Shown here piece by piece: positions 1 through 10,700 of a DNA stretch of 64,000 bases (the first letter of the stretch is position 1; the number at the start of each line of letters is the position of its first letter). Source of the stretch: Amycolatopsis arida (GTDB taxonomy: Bacteria > Actinomycetota > Actinomycetes > Mycobacteriales > Pseudonocardiaceae). The translations under genes and the position numbers were made by a program. Location of the stretch: the NCBI RefSeq assembly GCF_900115565.1, contig NZ_FOWW01000002.1, positions 34,090 to 98,089 of the forward strand, given 5' to 3'. The notes beneath the pieces were generated by a model that saw only the letters and a program-made list of their open reading frames with translations, ran no database searches and was not told where the DNA came from.

Positions 1-91
1 GCCGAGCCCACCCCGTTCTCCTCGACCAGGCACCACCCTTCTTTCCCGCCCGGTGCTCGCGGACCACGGGCGTGACGGGAAGGAAGTGGTC

Positions 92-1483
92 ATGTCACTA
101 CCCACCGCCGCCAGTCTCGAGCAGCTGCGCAAGCGCGCCAAGGAGCTCCTGCGCGCCGCCCGCGCGGGGGATGTCGCCGCGCTGCGCCGGATCGCCGCGC
201 ACCACCGCCGGCCGGCGGAGGTGCCGAAGCTCGCCGAGGCCCAGCTGGTGATCGCCCGCGAGCACGGCTTCCCGAGTTGGGCCCGGTTGCGATCCTATGT
301 GGAGCGGTTGGAGCGGTTCGGGCCGGCGCTGCGGCACGCCTACCGTGCCGATCTCGACTACTACGCCGAGCGGGCCGTCGGCCTGCTGGCCTCGGCCGAG
401 GACGGTACGGCGGAGGCGCTCGCCGCGTTCGCCGCCGCGGAGGCACCGCTGACCAGGGCCGGCGCCCGTGCCGTGGTCGCCGGGCAGCACGGCTTCGCGT
501 CGTGGGCCGAGCTGCGCCGCCACGTGGCCGGGCTGGCCACCGGCGGGGAGCCGTTCGCCCGGGCCTACCGGGCAGTCGAGGCACACGACGTGGACGGGCT
601 CGCCGAGCTGCTCGACCGGTTTCCGGAGCTGGTCACGGCCAGCGGCACCAACGGCAACGACCTGCTGGGGATGGCCACGGCCACCTGCGACGAGCGGCTG
701 GTCCGGCTCCTGCTGGGCCGCGGCGCCGACCCGGCCCACGCCAACGACCACGGCTGGACCGCCCTGCACGGGGCCGCCTACGCGGGCCGGCCCGCGCTGG
801 CCCTGCCGATGATCGAGGCGGGTGCGCCGATGGCCGCCTCGGCGCGGGGTGACGGCGGCACCCCGCTGGTCGTCGCGCTGTTCTGGGGGCACCGGGAGGC
901 CGCCGAGTTGCTGGCCGAGCACGGGACGCACCCGGGCAACCTACGGGTCGCCGCCGGCCTCGGCCGGGTGGAGATGATCGAGCGGCTGGTGGCGCCGGAC
1001 GGGCGGCTGACCCCGGAGGCCGGGGCGCACCGTGGCTTCTACCGGCCGCACAGCGGTTTCCCCGCCTGGCGCCCCTCGGACGATCCGGCGGAGGTCAGGG
1101 ACGAGGCGTTGACCTGGGCGGCCCGCAACGACCGGCCCGACGCGGTGGACCTCCTGGTGCGGCGGGGCGCCCGGGTCGAGGCGGACGTCTACCGGGGCAC
1201 CGCGCTGGTGTGGGCGGCGGCGTGCGGCCGCGTCGGCGCGGTGCGGCGGCTGCTCGAGCTCGGCGCGGACCCGAACCGCCGGGGCACGTTCGGCGGGCCG
1301 ACGCACGGGCTCGGGGTGACGGCGCTGCACCTGGCCGCGCAGAACGACGCGCTGCCGGTGATCCGGCTGCTGCTGGCCGCCGGAGCGGACCCGACCGTGC
1401 GGGACGAGCTCCACGACGGAACGCCGGCCAGCTGGGCCGAGCACTTCGGCAACCCTGCCAGCGCTGAGTTGTTGAGTGTTTAA
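92..1483 (+). CDS. Ankyrin-repeat protein
   Basis: A 463-residue cytoplasmic protein with no signal peptide or membrane segment. The C-terminal two thirds (about 170-463) carry repeated ankyrin motifs such as GWTALHGAAYAGR, LLLGRGADP, RRLLELGADPNRR and GVTALHLAAQND; these normally mediate protein-protein contacts. The first 150 residues hold two copies of an AR/GEHGF-SW-LR motif typical of actinobacterial ankyrin proteins of this type. The ATG at 92 is chosen over an in-frame one at 53 because a purine-rich GGGAAGGAAG lies just upstream of it. Partner unknown; the gene stands alone before an SDR gene. Confidence 0.85.
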   Translation: MSLPTAASLEQLRKRAKELLRAARAGDVAALRRIAAHHRRPAEVPKLAEAQLVIAREHGFPSWARLRSYVERLERFGPALRHAYRADLDYYAERAVGLLASAEDGTAEALAAFAAAEAPLTRAGARAVVAGQHGFASWAELRRHVAGLATGGEPFARAYRAVEAHDVDGLAELLDRFPELVTASGTNGNDLLGMATATCDERLVRLLLGRGADPAHANDHGWTALHGAAYAGRPALALPMIEAGAPMAASARGDGGTPLVVALFWGHREAAELLAEHGTHPGNLRVAAGLGRVEMIERLVAPDGRLTPEAGAHRGFYRPHSGFPAWRPSDDPAEVRDEALTWAARNDRPDAVDLLVRRGARVEADVYRGTALVWAAACGRVGAVRRLLELGADPNRRGTFGGPTHGLGVTALHLAAQNDALPVIRLLLAAGADPTVRDELHDGTPASWAEHFGNPASAELLSV

Positions 1484-1577
1484 CTAGATGTCCGAAAGGT
1501 GCCGGCGAGGCGCGGGCGCCCCGGCTTGGATCGATCCCGTGAACGTCACGTCATACCGAGACGACAGGGAGATCGCG

Positions 1578-2321
1578 ATGACCGGGGAGCTCGACGGCAA
1601 GGTGGCAGTGGTGACCGGTGGCAGCAGGGGGATCGGCGCGGCGATCGCGCTCCGCCTCGCCGAGCACGGGGCCGACGTGGTGATCACCTACCAGCACAGC
1701 GCCGACGCCGCGGGCACCGTGGTGGCGGCGGTCGAGGCCCGCGGCAAGCGGGCGTTGGCCGTCCGCGCCGACAGCGGTGACCCCACCGCCGTCGCCGAGG
1801 CGGTGGAGACGGCCGCGGCGGAGTTCGGCCGGCTGGACATCCTGGTGAACAACGCCGGCGTGGGCATACTGGGGCCGCTCGGATCGCTGGCGGTCGCCGA
1901 CATCGACCGCGCCCTCGCGGTCAACGTGCGGGCCCCGCTGGTGGCGGCGCAGGCCGCGACACGGCACATGGGTGAGGCCGGGCGGATCATCAGCATCGGC
2001 AGCTGCGTCGGCGAGCGGACCCCGGGTCCCGGCGTCGCGCTCTACGCGCTGAGCAAGACGGCGCTGACCGGGATGACCAGGGGCCTCGCGCGGGAGCTCG
2101 GGGACCGTGGCATCACGGCGAACGTGGTGCACCCCGGTCCGGTGGACACCGACATGAACCCGGCGGACGGGCCGGGTGCCGACCACCAGCGGGCCGGCAC
2201 CGCCCTCGGCCGCTACGCCCGCCCGGCCGAGATCGCGGCGACCGTCGCGTACCTGGCCGGTCCCGATGGCAGCTACGTCACCGGCGCGACCATCGCCGTG
2301 GACGGTGGCTGGACCGCCTGA
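1578..2321 (+). CDS. SDR family oxidoreductase
   Basis: Classical short-chain dehydrogenase/reductase of 247 residues, NAD(P)H dependent. The nucleotide-binding TGGSRGIG is at residues 13-20, NNAG near 91, the catalytic serine in SIGSC near 141 and the YxxxK pair (YALSK) near 156-160. The C-terminal DGGW matches FabG-like members. The start at 1578 is preceded by AGGGAG; a longer in-frame reading from 1488 lacks SDR-like sequence before it. Substrate cannot be told: FabG-like sequence is shared by many sugar, steroid and polyketide reductases. Confidence 0.88.
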   Translation: MTGELDGKVAVVTGGSRGIGAAIALRLAEHGADVVITYQHSADAAGTVVAAVEARGKRALAVRADSGDPTAVAEAVETAAAEFGRLDILVNNAGVGILGPLGSLAVADIDRALAVNVRAPLVAAQAATRHMGEAGRIISIGSCVGERTPGPGVALYALSKTALTGMTRGLARELGDRGITANVVHPGPVDTDMNPADGPGADHQRAGTALGRYARPAEIAATVAYLAGPDGSYVTGATIAVDGGWTA

Positions 2322-2360
2322 CGGCGGGGTGGCCGGAGCGCGGGACCCACCCGCCGAGTG

Positions 2361-2633
2361 TCACCAGGGTTCGTCGAACTCGCCGTCCCGAACGCCGGCG
2401 AGGAAGGCGTCCCACTCGGCGGGGGTGAACACCAGCACCACGCCGTCGGGCTCGGAGGACTTGCGCATGGCGACGTAGGTAACGCCGTCGGTGTGCGGCA
2501 CGAACGCGTACTCGACGGCGTCCTCGAGGGTTTCCCCCTCGGGCTCGGCGCGCTGCCACTCGGCCTTGCTCAGGTCCAACTCGTGCCGGATGTGGGCCTT
2601 GTCGTCGACCGGCCGGGCGGGTTGCTCGCTCAT
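2361..2633 (-). CDS. DUF397 domain protein
   Basis: A 90-residue protein with the DUF397 signature in its second half (VAMRKSSEPDGVVLVFTPAEWDAFLAGV). DUF397 proteins are actinobacterial, common in Streptomyces and Pseudonocardiaceae, and often sit beside an XRE-type regulator in abaA/whiJ-like loci. No XRE gene adjoins this copy; the nearest is at 50.5 kb. Convergent with the SDR gene, 39 bp apart. Role unknown; regulatory by family association only. Confidence 0.85.
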   Translation of the reverse strand: MSEQPARPVDDKAHIRHELDLSKAEWQRAEPEGETLEDAVEYAFVPHTDGVTYVAMRKSSEPDGVVLVFTPAEWDAFLAGVRDGEFDEPW

Positions 2634-2686
2634 GTGACCCACCGTATCCACCCCACCACCCCACCACCAAGACCCACCCCCCGCAT

Positions 2687-2728
2687 GCCATGAAGGCCAC
2701 CGAGCGCGCTGACGGTGGCCTTCATGGC
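2687..2728. terminator. Strong hairpin between ilvC and DUF397 gene
   Basis: Perfect 15-bp inverted repeat (2687-2701 and 2714-2728) around a 12-nt loop, 15 bp past the ilvC stop and upstream of the DUF397 gene. No T-tract on either side. Most likely ends ilvBNC transcription. Confidence 0.65.
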
Positions 2729-2743
2729 GGGTGGGGCGAACGA

Positions 2744-3766
<1,023 letters not shown>

Positions 3767-3811
3767 TTACTTCCTTTCGGTTTCGATGGGCGGGAACGGT
3801 GGCGCGCCGCC

Positions 3812-4318
3812 TCAGCGCGTCCCGCTGGCGGTGATCGACCGGGCGCCCCGGCCGACCGCGACCATGCCGGACTGCACCAGCTCACGCACGCCGTAGGGCT
3901 CCAGCATGCGCAGCAGCGCGTTGATCTTGTCGGCGGTCCCCGTCGCCTCGATGGTCAGCGCCTCCGGGGACACGTCGACCACCTTGGCCCGGAACAGCTG
4001 GACGGTCTCGAGCACCTGACTGCGCACGGTGGCGTCCGCCCTGACCTTGACCAGCAGCAGCTCGCGCTGCACCGAGCTGGCCGGGTCCAGCTCAACGATC
4101 TTGATGACGTTCACCAGCTTGTTGAGCTGCTTGGTCACCTGCTCCAGCGGGAGTTCCTCGACGGCGACCACGATCGTCATCCGGGACACCTCGGGGTTCT
4201 CGGTCGGCCCCACGGCGAGGGACTCGATGTTGAACCCGCGGCGGGAGAACAGGCCGGAGACCCGGGCGAGCACGCCGGGGACGTTCTCCACCAGGACGCT
4301 CAGCGTGTGTGTCGACAT
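3812..4318 (-). CDS. ilvN: Acetolactate synthase small (regulatory) subunit
   Basis: A 168-residue regulatory subunit. The ACT domain occupies about residues 3-80 (HTLSVLVENVPGVLARVSGLFSRRGFNIESL) and binds valine for feedback inhibition. The C-terminal half (MLEPYGVRELVQSGMVAVGRG) is the conserved IlvN/IlvH activation domain. The ATG lies 2 nt after the ilvB stop, so the two are translationally coupled and made together as the AHAS holoenzyme. Length and spacing match mycobacterial ilvN (Rv3002c). Confidence 0.98.
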   Translation of the reverse strand: MSTHTLSVLVENVPGVLARVSGLFSRRGFNIESLAVGPTENPEVSRMTIVVAVEELPLEQVTKQLNKLVNVIKIVELDPASSVQRELLLVKVRADATVRSQVLETVQLFRAKVVDVSPEALTIEATGTADKINALLRMLEPYGVRELVQSGMVAVGRGARSITASGTR

Positions 4319-4320
4319 GT

Positions 4321-6189
4321 CTAGATCTCATCCTCGTCGAACAGCGGGCGGATGCCACGGGCGGCCATGATCTCGTCGTTGCTCGTGCCCGCCGCGACCA
4401 TCGGCCAGACCTGAGCGTCCTTGCCGACCACGAAGTCGATCACCACGGGCCGGTCGTCGATCTCCATCGCGCGCCGGATCACCTCGTCGACCTCGTCCTT
4501 GGTCTCGCAGCGCAGCCCCGCGCAGCCCAGTGCCTCGGCGAGCAGCGTGAAGTCCGGGATCCGGTGCTTGTGCGTACCGAGGTCGGTGTTGGAGTAGCGC
4601 TCGGCGTAGAAGAGGTTCTGCCACTGCCGGACCATGCCGAGGTTGCCGTTGTTGATCACCGCGACCTTGATCGGCGCGCCCTCGATGGCGCAGGTCGCCA
4701 ACTCCTGGTTGGTCATCTGGAAGCAGCCGTCGCCGTCGATCGCCCACACCTGCTTGTCCGGGTGGCCGAACTGCGCGCCCATCGCGGCCGGCACCGCGAA
4801 GCCCATCGTCCCGAGGCCGCCGGAGTTGATCCAGGTGCCGGGCTTCTCGTAGGCGATGAACTGCGCCGCCCACATCTGGTGCTGCCCGACGCCCGCGGTG
4901 TAGATCGCGTCCGGCCCGACCAACGCGCCGATCCGCTCGATCACGTACTGCGGCGACAGCGACCCGTCCTCCGGCCATTCGTAGCCGGCCGGGAAGGTGG
5001 TGCGCCACGCGTCGATCTGCGTCCACCACGGCGTCAGCTCCGGCGGCCCGGACTGCTCGGTCTCCGCCTTCACCGCGTCGATCAGCTCGGTGATGATCTC
5101 CGCGCAGTCCCCGACGATCGGCACGTCGGCCTTGCGGTTCTTGGAGATCTCCGCCGGGTCGATGTCGGCGTGCACCACGGTCGCGTCCGGCGCGAACGAC
5201 GACAGCTTCCCGGTGACCCGGTCGTCGAACCGGGCGCCGAGCGCGACCAGCAGGTCGGCCCGCTGCATCGCGGCGACCGCCGCCACCGACCCGTGCATGC
5301 CGGGCATGCCGAGGTGCTGGCGATGCGAGTCGGGGAACGCACCCCTGGCCATGAGCGTGGTGACCACCGGAATGCCGGTGAGCTCGGCCAGCTCGCGCAG
5401 CTGGATTGAGGCGCGCGCCTTGATCACCCCGCCGCCGACGTAGAGCACCGGCCGGCGGGCCCTGGCGATCAGCCGGGCGGCCTCGCGCACCTGCTTGCCG
5501 TGCGGGCGCAGCGTCGGCCGGTAGCCGGGCAGCCGCATCTCCGGCGGCCAGGCGAACGACGTCGCCTCCTGCAGCACGTCCTTCGGGATGTCCACCAGGA
5601 CCGGGCCGGGCCGGCCGGACTCGGCCAGGTGGAACGCCTCGGCGATCACCCTCGGGATGTCCGCGGGATCGGTGACCAGGAAGTTGTGCTTGGTGATCGG
5701 CATGGTGATGCCGCAGATGTCGGCTTCCTGGAACGCGTCCGTGCCGATCAGCGCCCTGGTCTGCTGCCCGGTGATCGCGACCACCGGCACGGAGTCCATG
5801 TTGGCGTCGGCCAGCGGGGTCACCAGGTTCGTCGCGCCCGGGCCCGAGGTGGCCATGCACACCCCGACCTTGCCGGTGGCCTGCGCGTACCCGGTGGCCG
5901 CGTGCCCCGCGCCCTGCTCGTGCCGGACCAGGACGTGCCGCACCTTCGTCGAGTCCAGCAGCGGGTCGTAGGCGGGCAGGATGGTGCCACCGGGAATGCC
6001 GAAGACGACCTCGACGCCCACGGCCTCGAGCGAGCGCACGAGCGACTGGGCACCGGTCACCCGGACGGGGGTGCCGGCGGGCGGGGCGGGCTTGGGCCTG
6101 GCTCCGAGCTGGCTTGGCGACGCGGCCGGGACCTTGCCGGGCGGTTTCGGCCCGGCGTTCGCGTCCGATCGCGAGGTGGCGCTTGTCAT
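4321..6189 (-). CDS. ilvB: Acetolactate synthase large (catalytic) subunit
   Basis: ThDP-, FAD- and Mg-dependent acetohydroxyacid synthase, 622 residues, which condenses pyruvate with pyruvate or 2-ketobutyrate. The catalytic glutamate is in [14 protein letters not shown]. The ThDP/metal motif runs from [15 protein letters not shown] to NNGNLGM near residues 470-505. The first 40 residues are a Pro/Ala-rich extension of the kind common in actinobacterial IlvB. First structural gene of ilvBNC, expressed behind the leader peptide and attenuator described upstream. Confidence 0.98.
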   Translation of the reverse strand: MTSATSRSDANAGPKPPGKVPAASPSQLGARPKPAPPAGTPVRVTGAQSLVRSLEAVGVEVVFGIPGGTILPAYDPLLDSTKVRHVLVRHEQGAGHAATGYAQATGKVGVCMATSGPGATNLVTPLADANMDSVPVVAITGQQTRALIGTDAFQEADICGITMPITKHNFLVTDPADIPRVIAEAFHLAESGRPGPVLVDIPKDVLQEATSFAWPPEMRLPGYRPTLRPHGKQVREAARLIARARRPVLYVGGGVIKARASIQLRELAELTGIPVVTTLMARGAFPDSHRQHLGMPGMHGSVAAVAAMQRADLLVALGARFDDRVTGKLSSFAPDATVVHADIDPAEISKNRKADVPIVGDCAEIITELIDAVKAETEQSGPPELTPWWTQIDAWRTTFPAGYEWPEDGSLSPQYVIERIGALVGPDAIYTAGVGQHQMWAAQFIAYEKPGTWINSGGLGTMGFAVPAAMGAQFGHPDKQVWAIDGDGCFQMTNQELATCAIEGAPIKVAVINNGNLGMVRQWQNLFYAERYSNTDLGTHKHRIPDFTLLAEALGCAGLRCETKDEVDEVIRRAMEIDDRPVVIDFVVGKDAQVWPMVAAGTSNDEIMAARGIRPLFDEDEI

Positions 6190-6231
6190 CGGTTCTGCCT
6201 CGTGGGTCTGGAGGGTCGGTGGTCGGGCAAC

Positions 6232-6268
6232 AAAAAACCCCCGCCGACCGAAAAGGTCGCACGAGGGT
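6232..6268 (-). terminator. ilvB transcription attenuator
   Basis: On the minus strand, 42 nt before the ilvB ATG, a hairpin is followed by a run of six T. The inner stem is CGACC/GGTCG around TTTTC; an outer stem ACCCTC/GGGGGT is separated by a small internal loop. It lies 26 nt after the stop of the putative leader peptide, the geometry of a ribosome-mediated attenuator. I inferred the pairings by eye and did not fold competing antiterminators. Confidence 0.7.
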
Positions 6269-6294
6269 CGCGCGTCGACGCAGCGGCAGCTTCC

Positions 6295-6342
6295 CTAAGC
6301 GTCGACGCGCTCGGGAAGTACGAGGCCGGTCTGCGGTGTCAC
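6295..6342 (-). CDS. Putative ilvB leader peptide (15 aa)
   Basis: Leaderless mini-ORF reading MTPQTGLVLPERVDA, with its GTG at the predicted transcription start. It has the Leu-Val-Leu run and a downstream Val, as expected of a branched-chain sensing leader; actinobacterial ilvB leaders are known to carry short Ile/Leu/Val runs. Ribosome stalling on Leu/Val codons would set attenuator folding. No Shine-Dalgarno is present, consistent with a leaderless start 7 nt after the -10. Confidence 0.6.
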   Translation of the reverse strand: MTPQTGLVLPERVDA

Positions 6343-6349
6343 GGGCACG

Positions 6350-6379
6350 ACGGTAATCGGTCGCCGTCCGGAGTGTCAA
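6350..6379 (-). promoter_or_regulatory. ilvBNC promoter
   Basis: Minus-strand -35 TTGACA (6379-6374), an 18-nt spacer and -10 TACCGT (6355-6350). The -10 ends 7 nt before the leader GTG, so transcription should begin at or beside the A/G of that codon. The perfect -35 makes this the clearest promoter seen in the window. Confidence 0.75.
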
Positions 6380-6479
6380 CTCTGCGGGATCGCGCTCCCG
6401 CATGTTGGACACCAACGAGGTACCCGCGTGCGACCGCCGGTCCGGGCCGGTGCACCATCGACGAGTGCAGGAGGACGTC

Positions 6480-6968
6480 GTGGACGAGAAGCCCGAGCAG
6501 CGGGAACGGCCGGAGGAGCCGGTACCCGCCAAGCAGCGGAAGGCCGTGTTCCGCATCCCGGCGATCGCGATGCTCGCCGTGGCGCTGCTGACCGTGTGCG
6601 TGATCCCGGCCGCTTTCGCGCTGGCCGGGCTGCAGGTGCTGCTCCTCGTGCCGATCGGGCTGGCCTGGTGGATCCTGCGCAGTCGGACGACGGCCACCCC
6701 GAGTGGGCTCACCGTCCGGACCGCCTTCGGCCGGCAGGAGCTGGCCTGGTCGGAGCTGAAGGGCCTGGCGCTGGCCCGGCGCGGCAGGGTCCGCGCGGTG
6801 GCCACCGACGGCCGCGAGGTCACCCTGCCCTCGGTCCGGCCCCGGCACCTTCCGGTGCTCTCGCTGATCAGCGGGGGCCGGCTGCCCGACCCCACGGGAC
6901 TCACCGACGACATGCCCGGCGCCGGGTCGGACACCGGGCGGACCGAGTCCGGGGAGCGCGAGGAGTAG
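6480..6968 (+). CDS. CFP-6-like PH-domain membrane protein
   Basis: A 162-residue protein with two membrane helices near residues 22-60 ([41 protein letters not shown]), followed by a bacterial PH-like domain ([42 protein letters not shown]) and an acidic disordered tail. Position and layout match M. tuberculosis cfp6 (Rv3004), which also lies divergent from ilvB. The GTG at 6480 is chosen because CAGGAGG lies 6 nt upstream; an in-frame ATG at 6402 would overlap the ilvB promoter. Function unknown. Confidence 0.75.
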   Translation: MDEKPEQRERPEEPVPAKQRKAVFRIPAIAMLAVALLTVCVIPAAFALAGLQVLLLVPIGLAWWILRSRTTATPSGLTVRTAFGRQELAWSELKGLALARRGRVRAVATDGREVTLPSVRPRHLPVLSLISGGRLPDPTGLTDDMPGAGSDTGRTESGEREE

Positions 6969-7104
6969 GCTCGCGGTACCGCCGCAGGCCGATCCCGCAC
7001 ACCCCGCGCCGGCCGCCCGTTCCCCGCCGCCCGCGCCGTCGAGCCGAAACGCCTCGATCCGGCCAGGAAGGCGGACCAGCACCCGAACAGTTCCCGGAGG
7101 AGCC

Positions 7105-8961
7105 TTGCCCGCACTGCGCTCCCGCACCACCACCCACGGCCGCAACGCCGCCGGCGCGCGCTCGCTGTGGCGCGCCACCGGCCTGACCGACGGCGACTTC
7201 GGCAAGCCGATCGTGGCGATCGCCAACTCCTACACCCAGTTCGTCCCCGGCCACGTGCACCTCAAGGACCTCGGGGACATCGTGGCGGAGGCGGTGCGCG
7301 AGGCCGGCGGGGTGGCCCGCGAGTTCCACACCATCGCCGTGGACGACGGCATCGCCATGGGACACAGCGGCATGCTGTACTCGCTGCCCTCCAGGGAGAT
7401 CATCGCCGACTCGGTGGAGTACATGGTCAACGCGCACCAGGCCGACGCGCTGGTGTGCATCTCCAACTGCGACAAGATCACGCCGGGGATGCTCAACGCC
7501 GCGATGCGGCTGAACATCCCGACGGTGTTCGTCTCCGGCGGGCCGATGGAGGCCGGCAAGGCCGTGGTGGTGGACGGCGTGGCGCACGCGCCCACCGACC
7601 TGATCACCGCGATCTCGGCGTCGGCCAACTCCGCCGTGGACGACGAAGGGCTCGCCGTCGTGGAGCGCTCCGCGTGCCCCACCTGCGGCTCCTGCTCGGG
7701 CATGTTCACCGCCAACTCGATGAACTGCCTCACCGAGGCGCTCGGGCTCTCCCTGCCCGGCAACGGGTCCACACTGGCCACCCACGCCGCCCGGCGGGAG
7801 CTGTTCCGCGAGGCCGGCAGCACGGTGGTCGAGCTGTGCCGGCGGTGGTACGGCGAGGACGACGAGCGCGCGCTGCCCCGCTCGATCGCGAGCAGGAAGG
7901 CGTTCGAGAACGCCATGGCACTCGACATGGCGATGGGCGGCTCGACGAACACCGTGCTGCACATCCTCGCCGCCGCGCAGGAGGGCGAGGTCGACTTCAC
8001 CATCGACGACATCGACCGGATCGGCCGGCGCGTGCCGTGCCTGTCCAAAGTGGCGCCGAACTCCGACTACCACATGGAGGACGTGCACCGGGCCGGCGGC
8101 ATCCCCGCCATCCTGGGGGAGCTGCACCGGGCCGGGCTGCTGCACGCCGACGTGCACGCCGTGCACGCCGCCAGCCTGGCCGAGTGGCTGTCCACGTGGG
8201 ACATTCGCGGCGGGTCCGCGTCTCCCCACGCGGTCGAGCTGTTCTCCGCCGCGCCCGGCGGGGTGCGCACCACCGAGGCGTTCTCCACCACCAACCGTTG
8301 GTCCGAACTGGATACTGACCCGGTGGTGGGGTGCGTCCGGGACGTGGCGCACGCCTACACCGCCGACGGCGGGCTCGCCGTGCTGCGCGGCAACCTCGCG
8401 GAGAACGGCGCGGTGATCAAGTCGGCGGGCATCGACGAGTCGCTGTGGCGGTTCTCGGGCCCGGCGCGGGTCGTGGAGAGCCAGGAGGAGGCGGTGTCGG
8501 TCATCCTCGGCACCGGGGAGGGCCGCAGGATCCGACCCGGCGACGTGCTGGTGGTGCGGTACGAGGGACCGGCCGGCGGGCCGGGGATGCAGGAGATGCT
8601 GCACCCGACGGCGTTCCTCAAGGGCGCCGGGCTGGGCGGGACGTGCGCGCTGATCACCGACGGGCGCTTCTCCGGCGGCTCCTCCGGGATCTCGGTGGGC
8701 CACATCTCGCCGGAGGCGGCCGCCGGTGGCGCCATCGGCCTGGTCGAGGACGGCGACCAGATCCTGATCGACGTGCGCGAGCGCCGGCTGGAGCTGCTCG
8801 TCGACCCGGACGCGCTCGCCGAGCGGCGGGCGAAGATGGAAGCCAGCGAGCGGCCGTGGCAGCCGGTCGCGCGGCAGCGCCCGGTGACCGCGGCGCTGCG
8901 TGCCTACGCCCGCATGGCGACCTCGGCCGACACCGGGGCGGTGCGCGACCCCAACCGCTGA
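7105..8961 (+). CDS. ilvD: Dihydroxy-acid dehydratase
   Basis: IlvD/Edd family, 618 residues, catalysing the third common step of valine/isoleucine synthesis: dehydration of 2,3-dihydroxy-isovalerate or -3-methylvalerate. Iron-sulfur cysteines appear in [10 protein letters not shown] (about 122) and [17 protein letters not shown] (about 193-208). The N-terminus [26 protein letters not shown] aligns with the E. coli start, supporting the TTG at 7105 with GGAGG 6 nt upstream. It is divergent from ilvBNC and separated by the PH-domain gene, so probably has its own control. Confidence 0.97.
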   Translation: MPALRSRTTTHGRNAAGARSLWRATGLTDGDFGKPIVAIANSYTQFVPGHVHLKDLGDIVAEAVREAGGVAREFHTIAVDDGIAMGHSGMLYSLPSREIIADSVEYMVNAHQADALVCISNCDKITPGMLNAAMRLNIPTVFVSGGPMEAGKAVVVDGVAHAPTDLITAISASANSAVDDEGLAVVERSACPTCGSCSGMFTANSMNCLTEALGLSLPGNGSTLATHAARRELFREAGSTVVELCRRWYGEDDERALPRSIASRKAFENAMALDMAMGGSTNTVLHILAAAQEGEVDFTIDDIDRIGRRVPCLSKVAPNSDYHMEDVHRAGGIPAILGELHRAGLLHADVHAVHAASLAEWLSTWDIRGGSASPHAVELFSAAPGGVRTTEAFSTTNRWSELDTDPVVGCVRDVAHAYTADGGLAVLRGNLAENGAVIKSAGIDESLWRFSGPARVVESQEEAVSVILGTGEGRRIRPGDVLVVRYEGPAGGPGMQEMLHPTAFLKGAGLGGTCALITDGRFSGGSSGISVGHISPEAAAGGAIGLVEDGDQILIDVRERRLELLVDPDALAERRAKMEASERPWQPVARQRPVTAALRAYARMATSADTGAVRDPNR

Positions 8962-8996
8962 CCGGGTCGCCGGCCGGACGGCCGGCGACCCGGTCA
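8959..8996. terminator. Bidirectional terminator hairpin
   Basis: Perfect 17-bp GC-rich stem (8959-8975, 8980-8996) with a 4-nt loop. It includes the ilvD stop codon and lies 12 bp from the stop of the convergent DoxX gene, so it can serve both. No T-run. Confidence 0.7.
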
Positions 8997-9007
8997 GCGA
9001 AAGCCGG

Positions 9008-9640
9008 TCAGCGGAAGACCACGAGCACGACGACCGACGCCGCCGCCGCGAGCAGCAGCCCGAGCAGCGCGAACGGCATCGGCCTGCGCCGCCACGGCGT
9101 GTTCTTGTCCACCGAGATCCGGCCCGCCCCGGTGAACAGCAGCGCAAGCGCGACCGTACCGATCAGCAGCTCGTACTCGAAGCCGTTGTTGCCCATGAAA
9201 AAGCCGTTGGCCCACTTCACGTACACGACGTTCGCCGCGACACCGAGGATCGCGGCGGCACCGAGCGGGGTGAAGAGGCCGAGCACGAGCAGCAGCCCGC
9301 CGAGCGTCTCGGACAACGCGGTGATCCAGGACAGCAGCGTGGTGTTGCCGCTGTAGCCGAAGGGGCCGCTCAACGCCTGGGCGAACCCGCCGATGCCGGG
9401 CCCGTCGAAGGCGCCGAACAGCTTCTGCAGCCCGTGGGCGAACATCGTGCCGCCCAGCACCACGCGCAGGATCAGCAGCCCGAAGTCGAGCCCGCCGTGC
9501 CATCGGGTGGCGTCGCGGTCCCGGTCCGACGGAGTGTCGTCGACACCGGCGAGGATGTCCGTGCGCTGCGTGTCGGCGGAGTGGGCCCCGGCCTGGTCAC
9601 TGGAGGAACGGTTGGTCACCTCATCGTCTGAAGTGTTCAC
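9008..9640 (-). CDS. DoxX family membrane protein
   Basis: About 210 residues: a hydrophilic acidic N-terminus of about 45 residues, then four membrane helices of the DoxX fold (LDFGLLILRVVLGGTMFAHGLQKLFG; LLSWITALSETLGGLLLVLGLFTP; AAILGVAANVVYVKW; LLIGTVALALLFTGAG) and a final helix. DoxX-type proteins include MSMEG/Rv0528-like redox membrane subunits, but activity is not predictable here. Start uncertain: GTG 9640 lies 6 nt after TACTCT, a possible leaderless start; an ATG six codons upstream (9658) is the alternative. Neither has a Shine-Dalgarno. Confidence 0.85.
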   Translation of the reverse strand: MNTSDDEVTNRSSSDQAGAHSADTQRTDILAGVDDTPSDRDRDATRWHGGLDFGLLILRVVLGGTMFAHGLQKLFGAFDGPGIGGFAQALSGPFGYSGNTTLLSWITALSETLGGLLLVLGLFTPLGAAAILGVAANVVYVKWANGFFMGNNGFEYELLIGTVALALLFTGAGRISVDKNTPWRRRPMPFALLGLLLAAAASVVVLVVFR

Positions 9641-9708
9641 GCGCGCAGAGTAGGGCATCGCGGGCGGCACCGGCAGACCCAGTTCGTATGGTACCTCTTT
9701 CGGGTGAA

Positions 9709-10623
9709 TCAGTACTCGCCGTGCACCAGGTTGTTCGGTAGCTCGCCGTTGACGTAGCGCTCGATCTCGGCGGCCGCGACCGCGTAGGAGCGGCGCTGCA
9801 GCCCGCGGGCGGCACCGGCCACGTGCGGGGTCAGCACCAGGCCCGGCGCCGTCCAGAGTGGATGGTCCCGGGGCAGCGGTTCCGGCTCGGTGACGTCGAG
9901 CGCGGCCCGCAGCCGCCCGCTGTTCAGCTCGGCGAGCAGCGCGTCGGTGTCCACCACCTGGCCGCGGGCGGCGTTGACCAGGATCGCGCCGTCGGGCATC
10001 GCGGCGAGGAACTTCGCGTCCACCATGCCCTTGGTGCGCGAGGTGAGCGGCACCATGAGGACCACCGCGTCGTGCTCGGCGAGCAGCTCGGGCAGCTCGT
10101 CGACGCCGTGCACATCGTTCCGGGCGGACAGGCCGACCATCGTGATCCTGGCATCGAACGGCTCGAGCCGGCGGCGGAGCTGGTTGCCGAGATCGCCCGC
10201 CCCGACGACCAGGATCCGCTTGCCCTGCAAGGTGTCGGTGGTCCGCTTGCTCCACCGCCGACCGGCCTGCGCGGCGGAGAACTCGCGCAGCTCCCGGTAG
10301 ACCAGCAGCAGTGTCGCGACCACCCACTCGGCGGTGCTGCCACCGTGCGCGCCGCGGCAGGTGGACAGCAGGACGCCGTCGGGGACCCTGCCGATCCAGT
10401 CCTCGGCGCCGGCGGACAGCAGCTGGATGAGCTTGAGCTGCGGCAGCCGGGCGACGAGCTCGTCCGCGGCCGGTGGGCGGGAGAAGCCGGGGATCAGCAC
10501 CTCCGCCTCGGCCGCCTCGGGCGGCAGCGGCGTGTCCCAGGTGTAGCGCACCGGGCGCACCCCGGCGACCTCGGACAGCACGGCCACGCCGTCGTCGTCG
10601 GGCACCAGCACCGTTACCGTCAT
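9709..10623 (-). CDS. D-isomer-specific 2-hydroxyacid dehydrogenase
   Basis: NAD(P)-dependent 2-ketoacid/2-hydroxyacid oxidoreductase, 304 residues. The Rossmann motif is GAGDLGNQLRRRL (about 140). The catalytic triad Arg-Glu-His is visible as NAARGQ, DVTEPEPLP and LTPHVAGA. It resembles the GhrA/hydroxypyruvate-reductase branch rather than full-length SerA, since no ACT/intervening domain follows. The ATG at 10623 sits 7 nt after a TACCGT box, so it is likely leaderless; an inverted repeat covers the start. Confidence 0.9.
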   Translation of the reverse strand: MTVTVLVPDDDGVAVLSEVAGVRPVRYTWDTPLPPEAAEAEVLIPGFSRPPAADELVARLPQLKLIQLLSAGAEDWIGRVPDGVLLSTCRGAHGGSTAEWVVATLLLVYRELREFSAAQAGRRWSKRTTDTLQGKRILVVGAGDLGNQLRRRLEPFDARITMVGLSARNDVHGVDELPELLAEHDAVVLMVPLTSRTKGMVDAKFLAAMPDGAILVNAARGQVVDTDALLAELNSGRLRAALDVTEPEPLPRDHPLWTAPGLVLTPHVAGAARGLQRRSYAVAAAEIERYVNGELPNNLVHGEY

Positions 10624-10641
10624 GATCACCACGGTAACCGT
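10613..10641. promoter_or_regulatory. Inverted repeat over a start codon
   Basis: GTTACCGT (10613-10620) and ACGGTAAC (10631-10638) are perfect complements 10 nt apart. Between them sits the ATG (10623) of the dehydrogenase, and the right arm contains its minus-strand -10 TACCGT. The right arm is itself an ACGGT-A-ACCGT palindrome. The divergent lipoprotein starts 60 bp away. Candidate operator; binding protein unknown. Confidence 0.45.
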
Positions 10642-10700
10642 GTTCCCTGCGCAGGGTGTACTCACCCGCGGCTCACGGCAGGCCACCTACGCTCGGGGAC

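Noticed and set aside
4328..7114. 928-codon minus-strand open frame
   Set aside because: Arg/Gly-rich shadow of ilvB in another frame, without domain sequence.
6901..9147. 748-codon frame opposite ilvD
   Set aside because: Antisense shadow with no recognisable domain; ilvD has all its cysteines and motifs.
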